NCBI RefSeq assembly: GCF_006476065.1
Contig: NZ_ML636798.1
Location: forward strand, 1,376,207 to 1,440,206
From: Cognatiluteimonas lumbrici
GTDB taxonomy: Bacteria > Pseudomonadota > Gammaproteobacteria > Xanthomonadales > Xanthomonadaceae
Direction: 5' to 3'
DNA length: 64,000 nt
In this document: piece after piece, positions 55,635 through 64,000 of the stretch
Numbering within the stretch: position 1 is the first letter of the stretch
How the letters are laid out: each line of letters starts with the position of its first letter
Notes under the pieces: model-generated
The model's input: only the letters and a program-made list of their open reading frames with translations
Databases searched by the model: none
What the model was told of the DNA's origin: nothing
Position numbers and translations under genes: made by a program

Positions 55635-56801
55635 CTAGGCCGGATCCGCGTCCCGGAGCAAAGGCAGCCGCACCACGAACTCCGAGCCCTTGCCCGGGAC
55701 GCCGGCGCTGAACGCGCCCACGTCGCCACCGTGCAGCACCACCAGCTGCTGCACCAGGCTCAGCCCGAGCCCGAGCCCCGTCCCCAGGTGCTCGGGCTGC
55801 TCCTCCCCCTGCACGAACAGGTTGAAGATGTCCGCGAGCCGCGCCGGCGGGATGCCGGGGCCGTTGTCCTTCACCGACACCTCCGCGTTCTCGTCGACCA
55901 CGCGAAGCGAGGCGCTGATCGACCCGCCTTCCGGAGTGAACTTCACCGCGTTGTTGAGCAGGTTGCTGAACACCTGCACCAGGCGCGCATGGTCGCCGCG
56001 CACCGGCACCTCGCCGCCCCCGGTTTCCACCGTCAGCAGTTGCGAGCGGGCCAGCGCCAGCGGTTCCGCCATCTCCACCGCCTCGTGCAGGCTGTTCGCC
56101 AGGTCCACTTCGGACATTTCCAGGCGCACCTTGCCGCTGGTGATGCGACCGACGTCGAGCAGGTCGTTGACCAGCCGCGTCATCTGCGCGAGCTGGCGCG
56201 CGATGATGTCGCGGCAGCGGCGCAGGTTCTCGGATTCGATCTTCTCGAGCTGCATCACCGACACCGCATTCGCGATCGGCGCCAGCGGGTTGCGCAGTTC
56301 GTGCCCGAGCATCGCCAGGAAGGTGGTCATTCGCCGGCCCTCGTCCTCCAGCGCCTTGACCCGGCGCACCTCGGTGAGGTCGCGCGTGACCTTGGCGAAA
56401 CCGATGTGCTGGCCATCCTCGTCGCGCAGCGCGGTGATCACCACGCTGGCCCAGAAACGGCTGCCGTCGCGGCGCAGGCGCCAGCCTTCGTCGCGCATGC
56501 GACCCTCGCGCAGCGCGATCTCGAGCTCCTGTTCGGGCCAGCCGCTGTCACGCACTTCCTGCGGATAGAACAGCGAGAAGTGCTTGCCGACGATCTCCCT
56601 GGCCTTGTACCCCTTGATCTGCTCGGCGCCGGCGTTCCAGCTCGCGACCCGGCCCCGGGTGTCGAGCAGGAAGATCGCGTAGTCGCGCACGGTCTCCACC
56701 AGCAAGCGGAAATGCCGCTCGTCCAGCTTCGAGTCGATGTCGCGCGCAACCCAGCGCGAATGCTCGCCCTGTGGCTCGCCGGTAGTGCGACCTGCGTGCA
56801 T
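55635..56801 (-). CDS. PAS-domain sensor histidine kinase
   Basis: 388 residues, soluble. PAS domain (about 28-148, FRLLVETVRDYAIFLLDTRG, FWASVVITALRDEDGQHIGF), DHp with the His in LAMLGHELRNPLAPIANAVS, and an ATPase domain (LLNNAVKFT, VKDNGPGIPP, GTGLGLGLSLV). No transmembrane segments and no adjacent response regulator, so an orphan kinase with a cytosolic signal. Convergent with the RcnB-like gene, 7 bases apart. Confidence 0.92.
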   Translation of the reverse strand: MHAGRTTGEPQGEHSRWVARDIDSKLDERHFRLLVETVRDYAIFLLDTRGRVASWNAGAEQIKGYKAREIVGKHFSLFYPQEVRDSGWPEQELEIALREGRMRDEGWRLRRDGSRFWASVVITALRDEDGQHIGFAKVTRDLTEVRRVKALEDEGRRMTTFLAMLGHELRNPLAPIANAVSVMQLEKIESENLRRCRDIIARQLAQMTRLVNDLLDVGRITSGKVRLEMSEVDLANSLHEAVEMAEPLALARSQLLTVETGGGEVPVRGDHARLVQVFSNLLNNAVKFTPEGGSISASLRVVDENAEVSVKDNGPGIPPARLADIFNLFVQGEEQPEHLGTGLGLGLSLVQQLVVLHGGDVGAFSAGVPGKGSEFVVRLPLLRDADPA

Positions 56802-56880
56802 GCCCCCTCCTGTCTGCAGTCATTGAAGCACGCGGGGCGTGGCACTGTCCTTCACGCCCGGTGCGGCACCCTTGCGAAGG

Positions 56881-57864
56881 ATGCCTGAATGGTCCACCAG
56901 CAGCGACTGGCCTCGGCACCTGGCCACGATCGGCGTGCTCCTGGTGCTTGCCTGGCTTGCCCTGCGCGCGATCCGCGCGCTGGAGCGTCGGGTGCTGCGC
57001 GAGTATCCGGTGGACGTCGCCGACAACCTTCTGGCACGCCGGATCCAGACCCAGGCGCGGGTGATCAGCCGGGTCGCGCAGGGCGCGGTGATCCTGGTCG
57101 CACTGGCGCTGGCGTTGATGACCTTCCCGGCGGTGCGCGAGCTCGGTACCACGCTGCTCGCCTCGGCCGGGCTGGTGGGGCTGGTTGCGGGCATCGCCGC
57201 CAGGCCGGTGTTCGGCAACCTGATCGCCGGCCTGCAGATCGCGCTGGCGCAGCCAATCCGGCTCGACGACGTGGTGATCGTGGCCGGCGAATGGGGCCGG
57301 GTGGAGGAGATCAACAGCACCAACGTGGTGGTCCGCATCTGGGACGAGCGCCGGCTGGTGGTGCCGCTGCAGTGGTTCATCGAAAACCCGTTCGAGAACT
57401 GGACCCGCACCACCTCGCAGCTGCTCGGCACTGCGTTCCTGTGGCTGGACTACCGCACGCCCATGGCCGATGTGCGCGAGGCGCTGGAGCGCATCTGCGA
57501 GACCGACCCGCGCTGGGATGGCCGGGTCTGCGTCGCCCAGGTCACCGAAACCGCCGAAACCACGATTCAGGTGCGGCTGCTGGTGAGCGCGCGCAACTCC
57601 GGCGAGCTGTTCGACCTGCGCTGTGCCGTCCGCGAACGCATGATCGAATACCTGGCCTGCGCGCACCCGGATGCGCTGCCGCGGCTGCGGGTGGACATGG
57701 CGCGCGCCGCCGGTGGCCAGGGCGAGGACCACCGGGAAACCCTGCGCACGCTCCAGGACGAAGCGGGCAAGGTCGCCGGCCAGACCGCCTCGCCGGGCGC
57801 GGAGGACGTCAACGAAGCCGACGCGGCGGCGCCGGCTCCCGGCGAACCAGCCTCCACGTCGTGA
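56881..57864 (+). CDS. MscS-family mechanosensitive channel
   Basis: 327 residues from ATG 56881; a GTG at 56839 would add 14. Two or three N-terminal helices (HLATIGVLLVLAWLALRAIR, AVILVALALALMTFPAVREL), the pore-lining Gly/Ala-rich helix LLASAGLVGLVAGIAARPVF, and the beta domain (QIALAQPIRLDDVVIVAGEW, VVVRIWDERRLVVPLQWFIE). A long Ala/Glu/Pro-rich tail extends beyond the standard vestibule. Releases osmolytes on hypo-osmotic shock. Confidence 0.9.
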   Translation: MPEWSTSSDWPRHLATIGVLLVLAWLALRAIRALERRVLREYPVDVADNLLARRIQTQARVISRVAQGAVILVALALALMTFPAVRELGTTLLASAGLVGLVAGIAARPVFGNLIAGLQIALAQPIRLDDVVIVAGEWGRVEEINSTNVVVRIWDERRLVVPLQWFIENPFENWTRTTSQLLGTAFLWLDYRTPMADVREALERICETDPRWDGRVCVAQVTETAETTIQVRLLVSARNSGELFDLRCAVRERMIEYLACAHPDALPRLRVDMARAAGGQGEDHRETLRTLQDEAGKVAGQTASPGAEDVNEADAAAPAPGEPASTS

Positions 57865-57953
57865 TCACGCCAGCGACCGCGGGGTCAGCACCGATTCAGC
57901 GCCGCCAGCGGTGTTTCACGGAGATTCCAAGCCGGGCGCCATAGCCTGCGCAC

Positions 57954-58370
57954 ATGGACGCCATTGACGCCCCTCGAGCCTGCCCCCGCTGCCTGCTTCC
58001 CGGCGCGCTGGCGTTGCTCGCCGTCCTCTCGCCGGCGTGCCTTGCGCAGCAGGCGCAGCCGGCGCCGGAGCGCAGCGACGCGACCGCGTCGGTGACGGAG
58101 GCGACGCCGGAGATCTCCGATGACGGACAGCCGCGCAGCGCGTTCGGACGGGTGATGTCGCTCATGATCGCGGCGCTGAAGGAGAATGCGGACCGCCCGG
58201 AACCTGCCGCGGGCGCGGCCGGCGGGGACGCCTCCCTGCCGCTCGAACCGGCCGCCGCCACGCAGGAAATCCAGGTCAGCGCCGCGTTCCGCCTCGATCC
58301 GCCTGCGTCGCGAAGCAAGCCGCGCACGCCGGCGAGCGAGCCGCTGGCCGGGGCGCCCGAAGGCGATTGA
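57954..58370 (+). CDS. Exported protein of unknown function
   Basis: 138 residues. The signal-like segment LPGALALLAVLSPACLAQQA ends in Cys-Leu-Ala, and could also be read as a lipobox-like site. Most of the mature part is Ala/Pro/Glu-rich and disordered, with one helix (SAFGRVMSLMIAALKEN). No homology recognised. Codon use resembles its neighbours. Confidence 0.55.
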   Translation: MDAIDAPRACPRCLLPGALALLAVLSPACLAQQAQPAPERSDATASVTEATPEISDDGQPRSAFGRVMSLMIAALKENADRPEPAAGAAGGDASLPLEPAAATQEIQVSAAFRLDPPASRSKPRTPASEPLAGAPEGD

Positions 58371-58450
58371 CCGAACGTTCGACCGCGCGTTTCGCGCAAC
58401 GCTAACAAGGCGCCCACCACCATGATCATGAACACGATCAGGGAACGGTC

Positions 58451-60853
58451 ATGGCGAACGAGACTCCGGGCAGGCGCGCCCACCCCTGGATCACCCTGCT
58501 CGGAGTGATCATCTCGTTGGCGGGGCTCACCCTCGCCATCGGCGGCGGCGTGCTGCTGGCCGCAGGGGGCTCCTGGTACTACCTCCCCGCCGGCCTTGGC
58601 CTGCTGGTGTCGGGCGTGCTGCTGGCGCGCGGTCGCGCGGCCGGGGCGTGGTGGTACTGGGGGGTGCTTGCCGGCACTTTCCTGTGGACGGCCTGGGAGA
58701 GCGGGCTCGACTACTGGCGCTGGGTGCCGCGGGTCGGCCTGTTCGTCGCGCTGGGCATCCTGGTGGCACTGGCGCAGTGGCGGCTGCCCGGGCGCTTCAC
58801 CCGTGGCGCGTCGCGGGGGCTAGCCGTCGCCCTGGTCGGGATGTTCGTGCTCGCCTTCGCGCTGGCCTTCGTGCCCTACGGCGTCACCCCGGCCAAGGGG
58901 CCGCTGCCACAGGCGTCGTCCACGCCCGGTACGCCGAGCTCGATCACGCCCCAGGCCGACGGCGACTGGCTGGCCTACGGGCGCGGCTACGACGCATTGC
59001 GCTACACGCCGCTCGCGCAGATCGACCGCAGCAACGTGCACCGGCTCGAGCGCGCCTGGGTGTTCCATACCGGCGACCTGCCCGACACCCGTTGGGGCGC
59101 GGAGACCACGCCGCTCAAGGTCGGCGACACGCTCTACCTGTGCAGCGCGCGCAACATCCTGTTCGCGCTCGACGCCCGGACCGGCGAGCAGAAGTGGAAG
59201 CACGATCCGCAAGTGCAGGACGAGTACATCCCGTACACCGCAGCCTGCCGAGGCGTCGCCTACTACACGGTCGCGGCCACCGGCGCCGATGCCACCTGCG
59301 CCACGCGCATCGTCGAGGGCACGCTCGACGGCCGCCTGGTGGTGGTGGACGCCCGCACCGGCCTCCCCTGCGCGGGCTTCGGCGACAACGGCCAGGTCTC
59401 GATCACCGAAGGCATGGGCCCGGTGTATCCGGGCATGGTCTCGATCACCTCGCCGCCGGTGGTGGTGCGCGGCGTGATCGTCACCGGCCACCAGGTGCTG
59501 GACGGGCAGAAGCTCGACGCGCCCTCCGGCGTGATCCAGGGGTTCGACGCGGAGACCGGCGAGCTGCGCTGGGCCTGGGACATGACCCACCCCGACTGGA
59601 CCGGCGCGCCGCCGGACGGCGAGGTGTTCACCCGCGGCACGCCGAACATGTGGACCATCGCCAGCGCCGACGAGCAGCTCGGCCTGGTGTACCTGCCGAT
59701 GGGCAACTCGGCGGTCGACTACCTCAGCGCCACGCGCAGCGCGGAGGAGAACCGCTACGCCACCTCGCTGGTCGCGCTCGACGTGGCCACGGGCAAGCCG
59801 CGCTGGCACTTCCAGACCGTGCACATGGACGTGTGGGACTACGACCTCGGCGGACAGGGCTCGCTGGTGGACTTCCCGACCGCCGGCGGCCGCGTGCCCG
59901 CGATCGTGCTGCCGAGCAAGCAGGGCGACATCTACGTGCTCGACCGGCGCACCGGCGAACCGCTGGTCGGGGTCGAGGAGCGCCCGGCGCCGCAGGGTGG
60001 CGTCGAGCCGGCGCAGCGCACCGCGACCCAGCCGCATTCGACCTACCACACGCTGCGCAAGCGCGACCTGACCGAGCGCGACATGTGGGGCCTGACCCCG
60101 ATTGACCAGATGATCTGCCGGATCCAGTTCGCCAACGCCAGCTACGACGGCTTCTACACCCCGCCGGTCACCGGCGGCCACTCGGTGCAGTACCCCGGCT
60201 ACAACGGCGGCACCGACTGGGGCGGCATCGCGATCGATCCGCGCCGGGGGATCATCGTCGCCAACTACAACGACATGCCCAACTACGTCACCCTGGTGCC
60301 GCGTGCGAAGGCGGACGAGATGGGCTGGGCGCCCCGCAGCGAGGCGCGCGGCGACATGGGCGGTGCCGAGGGCGCGGGCGACCCGCAGGCCGGCGCCCCG
60401 TACGCGGTGGACGTCAACGCCGGCTGGCGCATGGAGGTCACCGGCCTGCTGTGCAAGCAGCCGCCCTACGGCGGCATCCGCGCCATGGAACTGGCCACCG
60501 GGCGCACCTTGTGGGATCGCCCGTTCGGCACCGCGCGCAGGAACGGTCCGTTCGGCATCCCCTCGATGCTGCCGATCGAGATCGGCACGCCAAACAACGG
60601 CGGCGCCGTGATCACCGCCAGCGGCCTGGTGTTCATCGCCGCCGCCACCGACGACCTGATCCGCGCGATCGACATCGACACGGGCGAGACCGTGTGGAGC
60701 GACGCGCTGCCGGCCGGCGGACAGGCCACGCCGATGGTGTACGCCATCGACGGCCGCGAATACCTGGTGATCATGGCCGGTGGCCACCACTTCATGGAGA
60801 CGCCGCGCGGCGATGCGCTGATCGCCTACGCGTTGCCACGGCGCGACCAGTAA
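58451..60853 (+). CDS. gcd: Membrane-bound PQQ-dependent glucose dehydrogenase
   Basis: Oxidises periplasmic glucose to gluconolactone and passes electrons to ubiquinone. 800 residues: five N-terminal membrane helices (about 10-145), then an eight-bladed propeller. It begins DWLAYGRGYDALRYTPLAQI and contains docking motifs such as LVVVDARTGLPCAGFGDNGQ, MTHPDWTGAPPDGEVF and VHMDVWDYDLGGQGSLVDFP. AGGGA precedes the ATG. PQQ synthesis genes are not in the window, so the cofactor is made elsewhere or taken up. Confidence 0.95.
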   Translation: MANETPGRRAHPWITLLGVIISLAGLTLAIGGGVLLAAGGSWYYLPAGLGLLVSGVLLARGRAAGAWWYWGVLAGTFLWTAWESGLDYWRWVPRVGLFVALGILVALAQWRLPGRFTRGASRGLAVALVGMFVLAFALAFVPYGVTPAKGPLPQASSTPGTPSSITPQADGDWLAYGRGYDALRYTPLAQIDRSNVHRLERAWVFHTGDLPDTRWGAETTPLKVGDTLYLCSARNILFALDARTGEQKWKHDPQVQDEYIPYTAACRGVAYYTVAATGADATCATRIVEGTLDGRLVVVDARTGLPCAGFGDNGQVSITEGMGPVYPGMVSITSPPVVVRGVIVTGHQVLDGQKLDAPSGVIQGFDAETGELRWAWDMTHPDWTGAPPDGEVFTRGTPNMWTIASADEQLGLVYLPMGNSAVDYLSATRSAEENRYATSLVALDVATGKPRWHFQTVHMDVWDYDLGGQGSLVDFPTAGGRVPAIVLPSKQGDIYVLDRRTGEPLVGVEERPAPQGGVEPAQRTATQPHSTYHTLRKRDLTERDMWGLTPIDQMICRIQFANASYDGFYTPPVTGGHSVQYPGYNGGTDWGGIAIDPRRGIIVANYNDMPNYVTLVPRAKADEMGWAPRSEARGDMGGAEGAGDPQAGAPYAVDVNAGWRMEVTGLLCKQPPYGGIRAMELATGRTLWDRPFGTARRNGPFGIPSMLPIEIGTPNNGGAVITASGLVFIAAATDDLIRAIDIDTGETVWSDALPAGGQATPMVYAIDGREYLVIMAGGHHFMETPRGDALIAYALPRRDQ

Positions 60854-60868
60854 CCGCGCGGCCGCGGC

Positions 60869-61909
60869 TCAGCGCGCGGCCGCCTCGCGCGCGAAGCAGT
60901 GGTATCCGGCGGGGTGGTCCCAGTCCTGCGCCGCGGGCGACGGGTAGCGGTTGCCCTCGCCGGTCTCCGCGGTGTCGGTCTCGAACGTCGCGCAGAGGCG
61001 GTAGTCGCGGCCTTCGCCCGGGAGGTACTCGTAGGTCGTGCCGCTGCCTGGATCCGCGGTCGGCACCGTACTTCCCGGTTGCTTCGCGACCGCCGCCAGG
61101 TCGGCCGGCAACGCGTCGTGCACCCGGTACCAGGCATCCACCGCATGACCGATCCGCTGCAGGTCCTGTACCCGGCGCTGGTCCAGCGTCACCGCGCGCT
61201 CGACCGAGGGCGAGCGCATCACCAGGAAGGCTGCCACCAGCGCCGCCGCGACCACCACCGCGGCCACGATCGCCAGCTCGCGCCCGAAGCGCTCGCGCAG
61301 GTAGAACCAGAACACGCCTCCGGCCAGCGCGGCGACGATCAGCACCTTCAGCAGGAAGCGCAGCGTGAGCTCGCCGCCGAGCACGTTGTAGACCAGCGTG
61401 ATCAGGTCGCCGACCAGCACGCCGGCGGCCAGGAACAGGGTCATGTAGGTGAGCCAGCGCCGCACCACCGACAACCGCTGCACCGGGCTGTCGGCCATCT
61501 CCCGCGACAGCAGCCGCGAGACGTACAGGAACAGCGGGAAGGCGATCAGGATCGAGGCCACCGCCCAGCGCATCGAGCGGCCCTGCCACTGCCGCGTCCA
61601 CGGCGGGTCGGCCGGGTCGGGCAGCCAGTGGTTGACCAGGTCGAACAGCAGGCTGCCGAGCTGGATCGCCCACACGTACAGGCTGGCGAACATCACCAGG
61701 TACAGGAAGGCCTCGCGCGCCGACAGGTAGGGGCGCGGGCGCGGCACCGGCACCGGGAACGGCACCTCGGCGTACGCCGCCAGCGCCTCGCGCACCTGCT
61801 CCGCCGGCCAGCCGGCGGCGACCAGCGCCGCCTCGATCGCGGGCCGCGACTGCCCCTGCACCAGGGCCTCGCGGACGAAACGTTCCAGGTCCTCGGTCGC
61901 TGCCGACAT
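60869..61909 (-). CDS. DUF5671-type membrane protein
   Basis: 346 residues. N-terminal helical segment (about 1-45, DLERFVREALVQGQSRPAIE, an SHOCT-like oligomerisation motif), then about five membrane helices. The first, SAREAFLYLVMFASLYVWAI, matches DUF5671. A periplasmic-side C-terminus follows (LQRIGHAVDAWYRVHDALPA onward), with Cys residues and the pattern DYRLCATFETDT typical of pilin-like C-terminal domains. Function unknown. Same strand as the next two units. Confidence 0.8.
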   Translation of the reverse strand: MSAATEDLERFVREALVQGQSRPAIEAALVAAGWPAEQVREALAAYAEVPFPVPVPRPRPYLSAREAFLYLVMFASLYVWAIQLGSLLFDLVNHWLPDPADPPWTRQWQGRSMRWAVASILIAFPLFLYVSRLLSREMADSPVQRLSVVRRWLTYMTLFLAAGVLVGDLITLVYNVLGGELTLRFLLKVLIVAALAGGVFWFYLRERFGRELAIVAAVVVAAALVAAFLVMRSPSVERAVTLDQRRVQDLQRIGHAVDAWYRVHDALPADLAAVAKQPGSTVPTADPGSGTTYEYLPGEGRDYRLCATFETDTAETGEGNRYPSPAAQDWDHPAGYHCFAREAAAR

Positions 61910-61924
61910 GCCGTCTCCTCGCGG

Positions 61925-62509
61925 TTATTGCGACGCGCGCGTGAACTCGATGCGCATGGTCCGGGTCTCGGCGCCGTCGCGGGTCTCGAACATCTCCATC
62001 ACGTGATGGTCGTTGTCCACGATCCGCACCGTCTCACGGATCGGCACCAGGGCGCCAGCGTTGAGCGGATCGGGCATCTCGCCGCGGAAGGTATAGGTCG
62101 CGGTGGCCGGATCGTAGTCGCCGTAGCTCAGCATCACCGCCGTGGACATGTTGTCCTTCCAGGTGGACACGTATTGCCCGCGCACGTTGTCGTAGCCGGT
62201 GCTGCCGATGCCCTCGAACGGGCCGCCCATGAAGCTGCCGCGGAACTCCATGCGCACGTGGCGGCCGCCGAGCTCGGTCGCGCTGGTGGCGCGCCCGGTT
62301 TCCACCAGTGGCGGCGTCACCGGGTCCATCCACACCGTCATCTTCGTGTCCCAGCTGCCGGCGAAGTGCTCGGCGAGCTGCGCGTGCTGCGGGCCGGGCG
62401 TCGCCGCGGCTTCCCACGCCGCCATCATCGCCTCGTCCTGCGCCGGCGCCGCCAGCGGGAACAGCAACAGGCAGGCCAGCGCGGCCTGCAGCATGCAAAC
62501 CTTGTTCAT
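61925..62509 (-). CDS. DUF1579 family exported protein
   Basis: 194 residues with signal peptide (MLQAALACLLLFPLAAPAQ). The body has the DUF1579 pattern: HAQLAEHFAGSWDTKMTVWM, RHVRMEFRGSFMGGPFEGIG, GYDNVRGQYVSTWKDNMSTA and a C-terminal MEMFETRDGAETRTMRIEFT. A lipocalin-like barrel of unknown ligand. Starts about 100 bases after the neighbouring gene. Confidence 0.88.
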   Translation of the reverse strand: MNKVCMLQAALACLLLFPLAAPAQDEAMMAAWEAAATPGPQHAQLAEHFAGSWDTKMTVWMDPVTPPLVETGRATSATELGGRHVRMEFRGSFMGGPFEGIGSTGYDNVRGQYVSTWKDNMSTAVMLSYGDYDPATATYTFRGEMPDPLNAGALVPIRETVRIVDNDHHVMEMFETRDGAETRTMRIEFTRASQ

Positions 62510-62608
62510 GACGTCACCTTCGATGGGGCCGGGGGCCGGCGGTGGCGCGATCCTACGGCCACTCCCCCGGGGGCTGTCATGCCGCGCCGCGGCAAGCGGC
62601 CGCCGGCC

Positions 62609-63484
62609 TCAGTCGGCCTGCATCCGCCAGAAGCCGACCCCGGCCAGGGCAAGCGCCATCAGGCCGATCCCGGCCCACTCGGCCGGCGACGGCGCCTCGC
62701 CCAGCAGCGCCCAGGCGAACAGCACGCCCATGATCGGCACCACCAGGCTGGACAGCCCCGCGGCGGTGGTCGGCAGGCGGTCGACGATCGTGGACCACAG
62801 CAGCCAGGCCAGCCCGGAGGCGAGCACGCCGTTGTAGAGCACCGCCGCCACGAAGCCCGGCGTCCACTGCACCGCCGGCTCGTCCACCAGCAGCGCCACC
62901 AGCACCAGCCCGATCGTGCCGACCAGCATCTGCCAGGCGCTCAGCGAGAGCACGCGCGCCTCGCCCTGCATGAACAACCGTTTGCTCAGCACGGTGCCGA
63001 TCGCCCAGCACAGGCCGCCGCCGATGGCCAGCAGCGCGCTCGGCAGCGAACCCAGCCCCTGCCACGGCTCCAGCATCAGCAACATCCCGGCGAACGCGAT
63101 GCCCGAAGCGATCGAATGCACCCGCGACGGGCGCACGCGCAGCACCACCCAGGCCACGCCCACCACCCAGAACGGCATGGTGTAGGCCAGCATCGCGGTC
63201 TTGCCGGCGCCGCCGTCCACCAATGCCCACTGCACCAGCGCCTGGAAGCCGAGCGTCTGCGCCGCGCCGATCAGCAGCACCGGCAGCCACGGCGGCGGCC
63301 GCAGCGGCTCGCGCCGCCACAGCAGGATCGCGAACAGCACCACGGTGCCGATGCCGGCGCGCCAGGCGGCGAATTCGAACGGTCCGCTCCACTGCAGGAC
63401 CTGCTTCATCACCACCCAGTTGTAGCTCCAGATGACGCTGAGCAGGGCCAGCATCGCGAGCGCACTGCGTCTGGCGTCGCTCAT
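62609..63484 (-). CDS. EamA-family (DMT) transporter
   Basis: 291 residues, ten helices in two EamA repeats (MLALLSVIWSYNWVVMKQVL, AIGGGLCWAIGTVLSKRLFM), with the typical PFEFAAWRAGIGTVVLF of helix 2 and VVPIMGVLFAWALLGEAPSP near the end. Exporter of amino acids or related compounds, substrate unknown. Its ATG overlaps the stop of the next upstream gene (ATGA). Confidence 0.88.
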   Translation of the reverse strand: MSDARRSALAMLALLSVIWSYNWVVMKQVLQWSGPFEFAAWRAGIGTVVLFAILLWRREPLRPPPWLPVLLIGAAQTLGFQALVQWALVDGGAGKTAMLAYTMPFWVVGVAWVVLRVRPSRVHSIASGIAFAGMLLMLEPWQGLGSLPSALLAIGGGLCWAIGTVLSKRLFMQGEARVLSLSAWQMLVGTIGLVLVALLVDEPAVQWTPGFVAAVLYNGVLASGLAWLLWSTIVDRLPTTAAGLSSLVVPIMGVLFAWALLGEAPSPAEWAGIGLMALALAGVGFWRMQAD

Positions 63485-63858
63485 CCGGCCGCCGGGTCGC
63501 GCAGCCAGGCCAAGGCCTCTTCCTCGCTGCGGAAGGTGCGCGAGGTCAGCCCCGCCTCGTTGGCGTAGGCCTCGCAGTAGTTGATCTGGTCGAGGTCGAA
63601 GGCCTTGGCGTGCGCGATCCGGATGCCCTCGAGCCCGCGGCCGGCCATCTTCTCCACCAGCAGCTTCCACTCCGAGGCCGAGAGGTCCTCGCCGGTGAGT
63701 TCGTCCACCACCAGCAGGCCACGCGGCCGCCTGTCCGCGACCCGCGCGAGGATGGCTTCCCAGTAGCCGATGGTCTGGTCGAGGTCGCGCAGCCCGCGGA
63801 CCCGGACGCGCAGCAGGCCGTCGCCGGGTTCGTCGAAAGCGATGTCCAGGTCCTTCAT
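63481..63858 (-). CDS. SpoIIAA/STAS-like protein of unknown function
   Basis: 125 residues. Alternating strands and helices ([76 protein letters not shown]) give the pattern of the SpoIIAA-like family, related to STAS but without the phosphorylatable serine motif. Coupled on both sides by ATGA overlaps, to msrA upstream and the exporter downstream. Confidence 0.72.
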   Translation of the reverse strand: MKDLDIAFDEPGDGLLRVRVRGLRDLDQTIGYWEAILARVADRRPRGLLVVDELTGEDLSASEWKLLVEKMAGRGLEGIRIAHAKAFDLDQINYCEAYANEAGLTSRTFRSEEEALAWLRDPAAG

Positions 63859-64000
63859 TGGCGGTGCGGCAGCTTCCAGTCCGGGCGCGGGAAGTGGCAG
63901 GTATAACCCTCGGGGAACTTCTGCAGGTAGTCCTGGTGCTCGGGCTCGGCCTCCCAGAAGTCGCCGGCCGGCTGCACTTCGGTCACGACCTTGCCCGGCC
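63855..64000 (-). CDS. msrA: Peptide methionine sulfoxide reductase MsrA, C-terminal part (runs off the window)
   Basis: The visible 48 codons read [20 protein letters not shown] then [20 protein letters not shown], the conserved end of MsrA, including the [11 protein letters not shown] motif. The catalytic GCFW lies outside the window. Stop overlaps the start of the SpoIIAA-like gene. Confidence 0.92.
   Translation of the reverse strand, partial: PGKVVTEVQPAGDFWEAEPEHQDYLQKFPEGYTCHFPRPDWKLPHRQ

Overview
The window reads as ordinary chromosome of a high-GC gammaproteobacterium of the Lysobacteraceae/Xanthomonadaceae (Lysobacter/Luteimonas-like). This rests on very high GC, a PhoPQ pair preceded by a PepSY-type protein, proteins resembling the DUF3247, DUF3297, DUF1415 and DUF4031 families, a 2-oxoacid dehydrogenase E1a-E1b-E2 operon, an lpdA carrying its own lipoyl domain, and intergenic repeats of the type common in this family. 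Family assignments come from recognising sequence motifs by eye; no search was run. No prophage, insertion sequence or CRISPR array was seen, and no gap without a gene exceeds about 300 bases.

Layout. 1-5.7 kb: tyrosine catabolism (hmgA, hppD) with a divergent MarR regulator and a well-formed operator inside the hppD promoter, a POT peptide transporter and tryptophan dioxygenase. 5.8-9.4 kb: 2-oxoacid dehydrogenase operon. 9.4-16.4 kb: trpS, an entericidin-like peptide, arginase, tRNA-Thr, a SPOR-type protein, coaX, birA, mtfA. 16.4-25.5 kb: phoPQ, ctlX-dusA-GNAT, small exported proteins, a HAD hydrolase, an EF-hand protein, an orphan RES-domain protein, apt. 25.5-31.7 kb: a tightly overlapping seven-gene signalling operon. 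31.7-40.1 kb: a P1-family peptidase and the complete atpIBEFHAGDC operon with a recognisable promoter and terminator. 40.3-43.6 kb: lpdA and aceF of pyruvate dehydrogenase. 43.8-64 kb: OmpW-like porin, DNA repair and rRNA modification genes, two EamA exporters, trehalase with a cNMP-EAL protein, a periplasmic DNA ligase, OmpA-like and RcnB-like envelope proteins, a PAS histidine kinase, an MscS channel, PQQ glucose dehydrogenase and the end of msrA.

How the genes work together. Peptide import, tyrosine and tryptophan ring cleavage, arginase, a citrulline/dimethylarginine-type hydrolase and branched-chain oxoacid oxidation suggest a proteolytic lifestyle that feeds on amino acids. The E1-E2 operon lacks an E3 and probably borrows lpdA.

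The best candidate for an undescribed system is 25522-31732: a membrane hybrid kinase, a stand-alone receiver, an RsbW-like kinase, a STAS antagonist, two tandem patatin-like hydrolases and a receiver-PP2C phosphatase, with no sigma factor among them. It resembles rssA-rssB merged with a full partner-switching module. A second theme is intergenic repeats that have become coding sequence: they form the interdomain linkers of two dehydrogenase subunits and supply stop codons to several genes.
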